NCBI GenBank assembly: GCA_004193285.1
Contig: SECP01000042.1
Coordinates: 1 to 64,000 of the forward strand
Length of the DNA: 64,000 nt
From: Myxococcales bacterium
GTDB lineage: Bacteria > Myxococcota_A > Polyangia > Polyangiales > Polyangiaceae
Direction: 5' to 3'
A program made the position numbers and the translations under genes. Position 1 is the first letter of the stretch. The number at the start of each line of letters is the position of its first letter. Under the pieces are notes generated by a model. That model ran no database searches. It saw only the letters and a program-made list of their open reading frames with translations, and was not told where the DNA came from. Below are positions 1 through 7,504 of this stretch, piece by piece.

Positions 1-179
1 CGAAGAGCGCGCGCAGCCGACCGAAGAAACCCTCCGCCTCGCGCGATTTGGCGAGACCGCGACGGAGCCCGCCCCCGTCCCCGTAGCTCCCAAAGCGCGG
101 GACGTGAGCGGGCTCCGTCGCGGTCTCGCCAAATCGCGCGAGGCGGAGGGTTTCTTCGGTCGGCTGCGCGCGCTCTTCG
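1..179. repeat. Perfect 72-bp inverted repeat at the window edge
   Basis: Bases 1-72 are the exact reverse complement of bases 108-179, with a 35-base spacer (73-107). I checked every base and found no mismatch. The right arm encodes the first residues of the FtsY NG domain, so the left arm is an antisense copy of coding sequence. Because the left arm begins at base 1, the repeat may continue beyond the window. A fold-back this long and perfect inside a conserved gene, at a sequence edge, is more typical of an assembly or library chimera than of biology, but the sequence alone cannot decide. Confidence 0.9.
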
Positions 180-1030
180 TCGGAAAAAAAGAGCTCAGCG
201 CGGATCTGGTCGGTCAAATCGAAGATGTGCTGCTCACTTCGGACGTGGGCGTCGACACAACAGCTGTGCTGCTCGAGCACGTCAAAGCCACCCTCGCGAA
301 GAACGAGCTGTCGGATCCGGAAGCCGTTTGGGCGGAGCTCCGGGCGCAGTGCCTCAGAATCCTCGAAGGATCCGCAGGCGCGCTCGAGCTGGGAGCCAAG
401 CCCACCGTGGTGTTGATGGTCGGAGTCAACGGCGCGGGTAAGACGACCACGATTGGCAAGCTCGCTACCAAACTCAGTGCCTCCGGCAAGAAGTGCGTGC
501 TCGCCGCCGGCGACACCTTCCGCGCAGCCGCGGTGCAGCAGCTGGTGGTCTGGGGAGAGCGCGTGGGCTGCGAGGTCGTTCGCGGCAAAGACGGCGCGGA
601 CCCCGGCAGCGTGGTGTTCGACGCCATCAAGAAGGCGCAAGAAGTTGGCGCTGACGTCGTCTTGGCGGATACCGCGGGTCGACTGCACACGAAGTCGAAC
701 CTGATGAGCGAGATGAAGAAGATTGCCAAGACCGCCGAGAAGGCTCTGCCCGGCGCTCCGCACGAAATCTTGCTCGTCGTCGACTCCACGAACGGTCAGA
801 ACGCGTTCGCGCAAGCAAAAGAATTCAAGGAGGCGCTGCCTCTGACCGGTATCGTGCTGACAAAGCTCGACGGTACCGCTAAAGGAGGAGTCGTGCTGGG
901 CGTCGCCAACGGCCTCCGTGTACCCGTCCGTTACGTCGGCTTGGGTGAACGTCCTGACGATCTGCACGAGTTCTCGGCCGAGGACTTCGTAGAAGCCTTG
1001 CTTGGTCGTGACGCGTCAGAAGTGCATTGA
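104..1030 (+). CDS. ftsY: Signal recognition particle receptor FtsY (5' end uncertain)
   Basis: GTPase receptor that docks signal-recognition-particle/ribosome complexes at the inner membrane for co-translational insertion. From the GTG at 104 (308 aa) the N domain starts at once. The SRP-GTPase G elements are clear: GVNGAGKTT P-loop (about residues 107-115), DTFRAAA (137-143), DTAGR (189-193), TKLDG (253-257) and the C-terminal GLGERPDDLHEF motif. FtsY usually carries an acidic A domain before this point. The frame stays open upstream to base 2 and reads a Glu/Pro/Ala-rich stretch, so the true start may lie outside the window. However, bases 1-72 are an inverted copy of the gene's own 5' end, which makes that upstream frame untrustworthy. 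No terminator is obvious after the stop. Confidence 0.93.
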   Translation: MSGLRRGLAKSREAEGFFGRLRALFVGKKELSADLVGQIEDVLLTSDVGVDTTAVLLEHVKATLAKNELSDPEAVWAELRAQCLRILEGSAGALELGAKPTVVLMVGVNGAGKTTTIGKLATKLSASGKKCVLAAGDTFRAAAVQQLVVWGERVGCEVVRGKDGADPGSVVFDAIKKAQEVGADVVLADTAGRLHTKSNLMSEMKKIAKTAEKALPGAPHEILLVVDSTNGQNAFAQAKEFKEALPLTGIVLTKLDGTAKGGVVLGVANGLRVPVRYVGLGERPDDLHEFSAEDFVEALLGRDASEVH

Positions 1031-1062
1031 GCGGGTCGCCCAACACTGTAATTTTTTGCTTG

Positions 1063-1092
1063 TTGATCGTCTGAAATTTGGCGTGATATAGT
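1063..1092 (+). promoter_or_regulatory. Probable sigma70-type promoter of the outer-membrane protein pair
   Basis: In an AT-rich stretch between ftsY and the next gene, TTGATC (1063-1068) and TATAGT (1087-1092) are spaced by 18 bases. The unusual AT content in this GC-rich genome supports a promoter. Predicted from sequence only. Confidence 0.4.
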
Positions 1093-1100
1093 CCCCCGGC

Positions 1101-1119
1101 ATTTCCGATTGGCGGAAAT
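1101..1119. promoter_or_regulatory. Inverted repeat in the leader of the 1180 gene
   Basis: ATTTCCG and CGGAAAT form a perfect 7-bp inverted repeat around a 5-base centre, 9 bases after the predicted -10 element. It could be an operator or a leader hairpin; nothing else identifies it. Confidence 0.35.
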
Positions 1120-1179
1120 TACCAATAGTTTTCGGTATTTACGTCAATGGTAGTCGTAGGGGAAGCGTAAGAGGCATCG

Positions 1180-2157
1180 ATGAAGAAAAGTTGCATCGGG
1201 CTCCTCATAGCGGCCCTCGGCGCGTTCCCAGTATCTGGGTTCGCCCAAGTCAAAGTGGGCGGCAAAGCGAAAGCTGGAGCCACCATAGACGCCGATGCCG
1301 GAGGAGCTGACGCTGCGGTAGAGGGTGAAGCTGCGGCCGGCGCTGACGCCGCCCCTGCTGACGCACCCGCCGCAGAAGGCGAAGGCGATCTCGGCGCGGA
1401 AGGCGAAGGCGTCGGGGACATCTGTAAGATTGACCCCGCGGCTTGCCCCGTGCTCGACATGAAAAAGGAGGCCGCGCGCCCCATCAAGGAGAGCATCTAC
1501 GCGGTGCAGCAGGTGTACGTCATGCGTGCACGCCGCTTCGAGTTCAATCCCTGGTGGAACGTCAAGTCGCTGAACGACCAGTTCGTGCAGCACCAGAGCC
1601 CGGGTATCGGGATCAACTACTACATCACGAACGTCCTCGCGATTGGCGCGAACTTTCGGTACTACAGCCCCTTCAACGACGACAGCAAGTTCAACGGCCA
1701 AGTCCGCCGCGCCGCGCGCGTCGCAGTGCCTCTGAACGAGTACCAGTGGGGCGCCTCGCTGGATTTCAGCTACGTCTTTGCGTACGGCAAGTTCTCCGGT
1801 CTGGGTGACTTCATCTTCGAGTACGACGCTTACGTGCTCGGCGGCGTTGGCGCTCTCAGCACCCGGCCGATCGCCGTCATCGACCCCGACAACCGCAACT
1901 TCGAGTACAAGCCCAAGCTCGCGTTCGACGCCGGCATCGGTTTGCGCATCTTCTTCACGCGCTGGTTCGCGCTGAACGTTGCGGTCAAAGACTACATCTA
2001 TCCGGAGAAGCTCGAAAACCTGCGGGTAGACGAGGTCAACCCGGGTACCCAGAGCGGTTGGTTGGACAGCGGGTCCAAGCTTACGAACAACGTGGAGCTA
2101 CAGACGGGTCTCTCCATCTTCGTACCGTTCTCGTTCGACTACAGGCTTCCGAAGTGA
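1180..2157 (+). CDS. Outer-membrane beta-barrel protein (myxobacterial type)
   Basis: A 325-aa exported protein. It has a Sec signal peptide (residues 1-22, ending SGFAQ), then a low-complexity Ala/Asp/Glu/Gly segment to about residue 85, then a region of alternating aromatic and polar strands (INYYITNVLAIGANFRYYS, later FFTRWFALNVAV) ending in a typical outer-membrane-like C-terminus. This resembles the outer-membrane beta-barrel domain family found in Myxococcus and relatives. The acidic Ala-rich insert is unusual and may be an exposed or periplasmic linker. A GAGG ribosome-binding site lies 6 bases before the ATG. The next gene starts almost immediately and encodes a protein of the same type, so they are probably co-transcribed. 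Ligand and function are unknown. Confidence 0.8.
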   Translation: MKKSCIGLLIAALGAFPVSGFAQVKVGGKAKAGATIDADAGGADAAVEGEAAAGADAAPADAPAAEGEGDLGAEGEGVGDICKIDPAACPVLDMKKEAARPIKESIYAVQQVYVMRARRFEFNPWWNVKSLNDQFVQHQSPGIGINYYITNVLAIGANFRYYSPFNDDSKFNGQVRRAARVAVPLNEYQWGASLDFSYVFAYGKFSGLGDFIFEYDAYVLGGVGALSTRPIAVIDPDNRNFEYKPKLAFDAGIGLRIFFTRWFALNVAVKDYIYPEKLENLRVDEVNPGTQSGWLDSGSKLTNNVELQTGLSIFVPFSFDYRLPK

Positions 2158-2177
2158 TGGGCGAAGGGCGACGAAAG

Positions 2178-3035
2178 ATGACCAGAAATCCCCGTTTCAC
2201 GAAGCGCCTCCTCACCGCTCTCACGGCTGGCCTCGCGTTGCTCGGTTTCACGGAGCACTCGCAGGCGCAGGAGCTTTACCTCACGGGCCCGCTCGCGGGC
2301 GCACCGGCCGTACGCAAGCTCCGTCTGTACCGGCAGACGCGCCTGGAGATCGCACCAGCCGTCAGCTTCACCCTGCTCGACGAGTACCAGCGCACCATTT
2401 TGCTGGGCGCTCGCTTGCAGTTCAACATCACTGACTGGCTCGCGATCGGTGCTTGGGGTGGCTGGGGCGGCCTGAAGCTCTCCACCGCGCTCACCGACAA
2501 CATCCAAGGCGTGAACGCCAACCGCCGCACGAACGAGCCGCCGGAGAGCCTCTCTCGGCGCCTGACCGAGGTGAACCTCGGCCCGGACCTGAAGGACCAG
2601 CTCGGGAAGATGGACTGGGTTGCGGCCCCGCAGATCACCGTGGTGCCGTTCCGCGGCAAGCTAGCTCTGTTCCAGAGCGTCTACATGGATACGGATCTCT
2701 ACCTCTCGGCGGGGCCGGCATTCGTCGGGCTCACCGAGCGCAAGAACTGCAATCCTTGTGCGAATCAGTTCCAGACCGCCACGCGCACCGCAATCGCGCC
2801 AACCGCCGCGCTGGGTCTCTCGTTCTACATGAACAAGTGGGCCGCGCTCGGCTTCGAGTACCGCGTGCTCCCCTTCTCGTGGAACATCGGCGGGTTCGAC
2901 ACCGCGGGCACCGGGAAAGACAACCAGTTCCCGGACAACAAGATCACCGACGCGGACCAGCGCTTTCGCGTGAACCAGATGATGACCGTCTCGTTCAACT
3001 TCTACCTGCCGACCCAGTACAAGGTCAGCGAGTAG
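2178..3035 (+). CDS. Second outer-membrane beta-barrel protein
   Basis: A 285-aa protein from the ATG at 2178. It begins with a signal peptide (positively charged start, LLTALTAGLALLGF core, cleavage after HSQAQ). The mature part has repeated barrel-like strands (LGARLQFNITDWLAIGAWGGWGG, FYMNKWAALGFEYRVLPFSWN) and ends SFNFYLPTQYKVSE. A CNPC pair may form a disulfide in a loop. The stop of the preceding barrel gene overlaps an alternative ATG at 2157, which would only lengthen the N-terminus before the charged region. It probably forms a two-gene transcript with its neighbour, ended by the hairpin at 3055. Substrate unknown. Confidence 0.8.
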   Translation: MTRNPRFTKRLLTALTAGLALLGFTEHSQAQELYLTGPLAGAPAVRKLRLYRQTRLEIAPAVSFTLLDEYQRTILLGARLQFNITDWLAIGAWGGWGGLKLSTALTDNIQGVNANRRTNEPPESLSRRLTEVNLGPDLKDQLGKMDWVAAPQITVVPFRGKLALFQSVYMDTDLYLSAGPAFVGLTERKNCNPCANQFQTATRTAIAPTAALGLSFYMNKWAALGFEYRVLPFSWNIGGFDTAGTGKDNQFPDNKITDADQRFRVNQMMTVSFNFYLPTQYKVSE

Positions 3036-3054
3036 CGCCGGTACGGGCAAAGCG

Positions 3055-3093
3055 GCAAGACGGCTGGAGCATGCTCCGGCCGTTTTGCTTTTG
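3055..3093 (+). terminator. Rho-independent terminator after the barrel-protein pair
   Basis: A near-perfect 17-bp stem (3055-3071 with 3072-3088, two G-T-type mismatches, essentially no loop) ends in CCGTTTTGC followed by TTTTG. It sits 20 bases after the stop of the second barrel gene. Confidence 0.75.
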
Positions 3094-3182
3094 TGGGCTC
3101 GCCGAACACGCTTCGTCCGTTGACTCGGGGGCGCGGCAAGTCCTGCGCCTCAGGCCTCCGTCCCCGCCCCGCGAACGGTGCT

Positions 3183-3920
3183 TCAGCGCCGCACGATGAG
3201 CGAACCGTCGAGTCGGTACTCGCTGGGCAAAGCTTGCTTGCAGGTCGTCAGCTGCTCTTCCGGCACCGGCCAGCGCCGGTCCAGCAGGCCCTGCGCGATG
3301 CGGTTCTTGATGCGGAGCGACTCTTCGGTCTCCAGCGCGGCGACGAGCGATTGCGTGCTCTCCGGCAGGTTGAGCGCAAAGAGCGTGGTCGCCGCCGCGA
3401 AGCGCACGGGCTCGCTCGCGTCGTTCAAGAACGGCTCCACCGCGATGCGCACGTCTTCCGTCGGGTGGTGCGACAGCTCCGTGATGAGCTGAATCTTCGG
3501 CTCAGGGTTGCGAATGTACTCGGTATCGAACTGGTCCAGCAGCGCGAGCAGCTCGTCGGCGAGGCGGTCGGACGGGACGATCTTCGCGAGGCCCTTGATT
3601 GCCCAGAGCAGGCTGTCGGACTTGCGGCAGTACGCTCGAATCGGCTCGATCGCTTCTTCGCCGGAGCGCACGACTCCGGCGAGCGCCGCTTCCTTCTCCT
3701 CCGAGTCCAGGATCGTCGGATCCATGACCCAGTCGAATCGCTTCAGCAGCGCGGCCGCGCTGGCGCGCGTCGCCATCTTGGACAGGGCCTCGATGGCCTC
3801 CTGCCGATCGATGTTCTGTGACAGCTTGCTGCCAACGATGCGCTCGAAGCGCTGAACCTCGCGCTCGGAGGCCTCTCCGCCGCTCTGCTTCTTCTTGCCC
3901 AGAAAATCGAAGAGACCCAT
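3183..3920 (-). CDS. HEAT-repeat protein
   Basis: A 245-aa soluble protein, all helical by composition, with successive helix pairs typical of HEAT repeats: RQEAIEALSKMATRASAAALL, SLLWAIKGLAKI, HHPTEDVRIAVEPFLNDASEPVRFAAATTLFAL. It opens with MGLFDFLGKKK, a short basic start without a signal peptide. HEAT proteins of this size usually act as protein-binding scaffolds; no catalytic site is visible. It lies on the opposite strand to the barrel genes and downstream of the membrane sensor at 4069-5244, separated from it by a strong GC hairpin. Partner unknown. Confidence 0.8.
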   Translation of the reverse strand: MGLFDFLGKKKQSGGEASEREVQRFERIVGSKLSQNIDRQEAIEALSKMATRASAAALLKRFDWVMDPTILDSEEKEAALAGVVRSGEEAIEPIRAYCRKSDSLLWAIKGLAKIVPSDRLADELLALLDQFDTEYIRNPEPKIQLITELSHHPTEDVRIAVEPFLNDASEPVRFAAATTLFALNLPESTQSLVAALETEESLRIKNRIAQGLLDRRWPVPEEQLTTCKQALPSEYRLDGSLIVRR

Positions 3921-4022
3921 ATGTTTCGAACGTGCTCAGGTGAACGGAAAACGCGCCACGGTATACCGCGGCGCGCGCCGAGTTCCACCGACTTTGCTGC
4001 CCGAGCCCTAAACGGCGTCCCG

Positions 4023-4047
4023 GCGCCCCCTCGCCGAGGGGGGGCGC
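4023..4047 (-). terminator. Strong GC hairpin between two minus-strand genes
   Basis: GCGCCCCC... and its complement with one extra G form a stem of about 10 bp with a tiny loop, 22 bases after the stop of the 4069-5244 gene. It lacks a clear U-run, so it may terminate weakly or protect the 3' end. Confidence 0.4.
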
Positions 4048-4068
4048 GGAGCCTTGCCCGAGCGCTGG

Positions 4069-5244
4069 TCAGCCGGGGTCTTGGAAGCCTTGGGCGCTCG
4101 GCCCTTGAGAGGGACGGCCCTGATCGTCCGTCGTGTCCTCCGCGACTCCCATCATGGCATTCAGCAGCGAATTAATGCGGAAAACCAAGCCCCCGAGCTC
4201 CGGGTGCTCCAGCTGAAAGCGCAAGTCCGACTGGCCATTGATGATCGCCAGCAGCCCGTCCTCGAGCTCCGAGATCGGCCCCGAGATGTAATTTCCTAGC
4301 AGTACGCCGCCCGCGACGACCAGCACCAGGCCCAGCCCACCAATCGCGAGGACCGGCCACAGCAAGCCGCTCACGCTGCCGACCAGTGAGGACGGCAGCG
4401 CTGCGATCAACACCGCGTCCGTCTTGCCGTAGCCGTCCACCGCGGCGGCGCCGTACAGGCGATCTTGTAGGGCGTTGTCCGCTGCCGCGACCGCGCCCGA
4501 GCTCACCGCCTGGCGCGCAGCGGCGACGACGCTGGGGTCCGTCGCGGCCGCTTGTTCTTCCGGCGTCGCCGCGCTGTCCGCCATGATCGAGAGCTTCCCC
4601 TCGCTGACGAGCGCGAACATGAGCGTCTGACCGCTGGTCAGATCACTGGTGCGGGTGAGCCGCTCGTCGCTGAGCGGCGTCCCGATCACGATGGCACCCA
4701 CGAGCGCGCCCGACTCCGAGCGCAGCGGGGCGTAGCTCGCGAGCATCTGCTCCTGGCGCTGCTTGTTGATCCAGATCGCGCTGCCGGTGGTGCCGAGCTT
4801 GATGGATTCAGCGAGCGCGGGATAGTCGCGCGTGACCTGTTCGCCTCGCATCAGGGCGGAGCCGTTGCGACCGACCGCCACGCCTTGCGCGTCCACGAAC
4901 AGGACGAGAGACGGCGCCATTTTGGCGAACATCGGCTCGCTCACCGCGGCGTCACGGAGGCGGTTGGCCTCCGCGGTCGCGGCCTCGCTCCGCGCCTCCG
5001 GAGTGCCGAGCGCCAGCACGTTGCGCGTGGATTCGGAGTTGGCGCTGCGCTCCAGCCACCGCTCCAGCCGCAGCGCGTCCAGCGCCAGCTGGGCGGAGGC
5101 GGCGCGGAGGGCCTGGGCGACCTCTTTCTTCCGCTGGCTCGGGTTGGCCACGACCTCTTTCAACGAGGTTTGGAGCAGCACGTAGGACAGGATCGTGATG
5201 ACGATGACGATACCTGCGTTGACGGCAATGATCTTGGAACGCAT
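4069..5244 (-). CDS. Membrane sensor: double-CACHE-like domain plus HAMP, no output domain
   Basis: A 391-aa protein. An N-terminal membrane helix (IIAVNAGIVIVITILSYVLLQ) is followed by a long periplasmic region of dCACHE type (residues about 35-285, with the PSLVLFVDAQGVAVGRNG and LASYAPLRSESGALVGAIVIG strands). A second membrane helix (LLWPVLAIGGLGLVLVVAGGVLL) and a HAMP-like segment beginning ISGPISELEDGLLAI follow. After HAMP only about 25 residues remain, ending in a Gly/Pro/Gln-rich tail. No kinase, methyl-accepting or cyclase domain is present, so it probably signals through a partner protein. The sequence LGGLVFRINSLLNAMMG after HAMP is unlike a chemoreceptor. Ligand unknown. Confidence 0.75.
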   Translation of the reverse strand: MRSKIIAVNAGIVIVITILSYVLLQTSLKEVVANPSQRKKEVAQALRAASAQLALDALRLERWLERSANSESTRNVLALGTPEARSEAATAEANRLRDAAVSEPMFAKMAPSLVLFVDAQGVAVGRNGSALMRGEQVTRDYPALAESIKLGTTGSAIWINKQRQEQMLASYAPLRSESGALVGAIVIGTPLSDERLTRTSDLTSGQTLMFALVSEGKLSIMADSAATPEEQAAATDPSVVAAARQAVSSGAVAAADNALQDRLYGAAAVDGYGKTDAVLIAALPSSLVGSVSGLLWPVLAIGGLGLVLVVAGGVLLGNYISGPISELEDGLLAIINGQSDLRFQLEHPELGGLVFRINSLLNAMMGVAEDTTDDQGRPSQGPSAQGFQDPG

Positions 5245-5370
5245 TCTCGTGGCCCCTTGCGCGGGCAGCCCCTCAGGCGGGCCGTCGCTTTCTGCTAACG
5301 CTGACGGCTTGCGGCCAGCGTGATCCGAGACGTTAACACCACTTCACCCCTTCTCGAAAAGCCCAAACAG

Positions 5371-6480
5371 ATGACTGCCGAGACGAGTCGCGATTCGAAC
5401 GATTCTGCCGGGCCCGCTGCCGTCTGCCTGGTCGACGACGAGCTCTTTCTCGCTCATGTGGCGCCCCCCGAGCACCCCGAGCGGGGAGAACGCTTGCTGG
5501 CGGTGCGCGAGGGCCTCGCGCGAGCGGAAGCGGCGCTGGGTGCGGGCGCTCGCTACACGCGGCTTTCGGCGGCGGACGTAACCCCCGAACAGCTCGCGCG
5601 CGTGCACGACTCGGCGCACGTCGCCCAGCTCGGCCATTTGGCCGGCAAACAGGGACTGCTCGATTCCGATACTTATCTATCTCCGGGCTCCGTACCCGCT
5701 GCGCTCCGCGCCGCCGGCGCCGCGGTGGCGCTGGTGGACGCGCTGGTAGACGGCGCGGCGACGCGCGGCTTCGCCCTCCCGCGTCCGCCGGGGCATCACG
5801 CTCTCGCGGACCGCGCGATGGGCTTCTGTTTGCTCAACAACGTGGCGGTTGCGGCCGCGCACGCTCGCGCACGAGGGCGCCGCCGCGTTGTCGTGCTGGA
5901 TTGGGACGTGCACCACGGCAACGGCACGGAGGCGATCTTCTATGACGACCCGAGCGTGCTGTTCATCTCGCTCCATCAGTTCCCCAACTACCCCGGCACG
6001 GGCGCGGAGGGAGACATTGGGAGCCAGGAAGGGCGCGGCAAGACCGTGAACCTGCCGCTCCCCGCCGGCGGAGCGGACGCCCTGTACGAGGCCGCTTTCG
6101 GGCGCATCGTGCTCCCGATCATCGAGCAGTTCTCCCCGGATTTGGCGCTCGTCAGCTGCGGTTTCGACGCCCACGCGCGCGACCCGCTGGCGGCGATGGG
6201 CTTGAGCTCTGCCGCTTACGGACACATGACGACGAGCTTGATGCATCACCTCCCACCGGGCTGCCCGCTCGGCTTGGTCCTGGAAGGAGGCTACGATCTG
6301 CAAGCGCTCACCGAATCCAGCGAAGCGGTCGGGAGGGCGCTTCTCGCGTCGTCCGCGTCGTCCGCGTCCTCCGCGTCCTCCGCGTCCGCTTCTAGCTCTC
6401 ATCCGGCGCTGAGCTCGGAGGGGGAAGCGGCGCTGCGACAGGTTCAGCGGACCCAGGCTTCCTACTGGAAGCTCCCCTAG
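5371..6480 (+). CDS. Histone deacetylase family amidohydrolase
   Basis: A 369-aa zinc hydrolase of the HDAC / acetylpolyamine amidohydrolase / acetoin-utilisation family, which removes acyl groups from lysine or polyamine substrates. Visible family motifs are HPERGERL near the N-terminus, PRPPGHHA, the metal/catalytic DWDVHHGNGTEAIF, SLHQFPNYPGTG, SCGFDAHARDPL and EGGYDLQAL. All expected His and Asp ligands appear intact. The class resembles eukaryotic class II HDACs. Start chosen at the ATG 5371; an in-frame GTG at 5320 would add 17 residues. Near the C-terminus a Ser/Ala tract arises from a 9-bp tandem repeat and looks like a variable linker. It is divergent from the CACHE-HAMP gene. Natural substrate cannot be told. 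Confidence 0.9.
   Translation: MTAETSRDSNDSAGPAAVCLVDDELFLAHVAPPEHPERGERLLAVREGLARAEAALGAGARYTRLSAADVTPEQLARVHDSAHVAQLGHLAGKQGLLDSDTYLSPGSVPAALRAAGAAVALVDALVDGAATRGFALPRPPGHHALADRAMGFCLLNNVAVAAAHARARGRRRVVVLDWDVHHGNGTEAIFYDDPSVLFISLHQFPNYPGTGAEGDIGSQEGRGKTVNLPLPAGGADALYEAAFGRIVLPIIEQFSPDLALVSCGFDAHARDPLAAMGLSSAAYGHMTTSLMHHLPPGCPLGLVLEGGYDLQALTESSEAVGRALLASSASSASSASSASASSSHPALSSEGEAALRQVQRTQASYWKLP
6349..6384 (+). repeat. 9-bp coding microsatellite in the HDAC gene
   Basis: Four tandem 9-bp units (TCGTCCGCG twice, then TCCTCCGCG twice) encode repeats of Ser-Ser-Ala. The length keeps the frame, so copy-number change would only alter the linker length. Confidence 0.85.
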
Positions 6481-6717
6481 AGGTTTCACTTTCGCTGGAA
6501 GCTGCCTCTGAAGGTTCGGGGAAATACAGAAAGTCGACGCGCCGGAGCTGGTTTCTCTTGGGACACGCGCGGAGGCTGTGCTACCAACCCCGCCTCTCGA
6601 ACAGGCCGACCTCGTTTTCGACTTTTCCTGCAGAACTACAAGGTAGCTGGCCGGCTCGAATCACCAAGGACGCGAATAAAAGAAGAATTCAGAGACGAAT
6701 CGCAGGAAACCCATCAT

Positions 6718-6790
6718 GGTGGATGTAGCTCAGTGGTAGAGCACTGGATTGTGGCTCCGGTTGTCGCGGGTTCGATCCCCGTCATTCACC
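6718..6790 (+). tRNA. tRNA-His (anticodon GTG)
   Basis: The cloverleaf folds by eye. The acceptor stem GTGGATG (6719-6725) pairs with CATTCAC (6783-6789). The extra G-1 at 6718 opposite C73 at 6790 is the hallmark of tRNA-His. The D stem is GCTC/GAGC, the anticodon stem CTGGA/TCCGG with anticodon GTG at 6751-6753, and the T stem GCGGG/CCCGT with loop TTCGATC. The 3' CCA is not encoded. The next gene starts 33 bases downstream with no visible terminator between. Confidence 0.97.
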
Positions 6791-6822
6791 CCCTAAAATC
6801 GAATCAAGAGGAGAAGCTGCCG

Positions 6823-7413
6823 ATGAAGCTGTCGTCGCGGTGGTCTGTTTCGGCGTTGGTAGCGATCTGTGCGTTGGGCTGCAGCGATCCGGTGGCGCCG
6901 CCGGCGCAGGGCGCCTTCAACACGCGCGTTACCTCCGCTTCTCCTGCGCCCGCCGGCAAGAGCTGTCCTTCGGGTGCGTCCACGTTCTTCGAGGTGCCGG
7001 TCGTGCCTCCGGCGACGACTGTCGACGAAACGCTGGACGACCAGACCTACCTGCACTGGGTCATCGATGGCGAGGACGGAGCGGGAGTCGCCTGCACCGT
7101 TCAAGGCAACGGCTCCTTCTTCGAAGGGCGCATCAGCTCCGGCGGTAAAACCCTGGATATCTCGTCCGGCACCCTGGACGCCACGCTCAAGGGCAAGGCG
7201 AGCATCACGATCGGGAGCAGCTCGCAGATTTCTGGCTCGCTGAGCTCGCCCCCGGTCAGCTGCACCATCAACGCATCCAACGCCGGCGGCACCCGTTACG
7301 AGGTAGCTCCGGGGCACATCTGGGCGACCTTCGATTGCTCGTCCGTGGAGCGGCAGCCTTCGGATTATTGCGCGGCTCGCGGCACGTTCGTGCTCGAGAA
7401 CTGCAACAAGTAG
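6823..7413 (+). CDS. Small secreted lipoprotein, unknown function
   Basis: A 196-aa protein with a lipoprotein signal: MKLSSRWSVSALVAICALGC, lipobox ALGC with Cys20 as the predicted lipidated residue. The mature part is rich in Ser, Gly and Thr with four further Cys residues (GKSCPSGAS, VACTVQGN, VSCTINAS, FDCSSVE) that could form disulfides, and beta-rich repeats such as SGGKTLDISSGTLDATLKGKASI. Start set at ATG 6823 because an AGAGGAGAA ribosome-binding site precedes it; a longer reading would run through the tRNA gene. It lies directly downstream of tRNA-His and is followed by a two-hairpin terminator. Similar lipoproteins of unknown role are common in myxobacteria. Confidence 0.8.
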   Translation: MKLSSRWSVSALVAICALGCSDPVAPPAQGAFNTRVTSASPAPAGKSCPSGASTFFEVPVVPPATTVDETLDDQTYLHWVIDGEDGAGVACTVQGNGSFFEGRISSGGKTLDISSGTLDATLKGKASITIGSSSQISGSLSSPPVSCTINASNAGGTRYEVAPGHIWATFDCSSVERQPSDYCAARGTFVLENCNK

Positions 7414-7427
7414 GAACGCCGCGTGGA

Positions 7428-7504
7428 GCACGGCGCAGGGGTCTCCCGCGCCGTGCGACGGAGCATGTGGAAGACGCCGCGGGCGATGGCCCGGCGGCGT
7501 TTTT
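7428..7504 (+). terminator. Two consecutive hairpins ending in a T-run
   Basis: A 9-bp stem GCACGGCGC/GCGCCGTGC (7428-7436 with 7448-7456) is followed by a second stem of about 11 bp with one bulge (7474-7500) that runs straight into TTTTT (7500-7504). It terminates the lipoprotein transcript; the T-run touches the stop codon of the converging PP2C gene. Confidence 0.75.
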
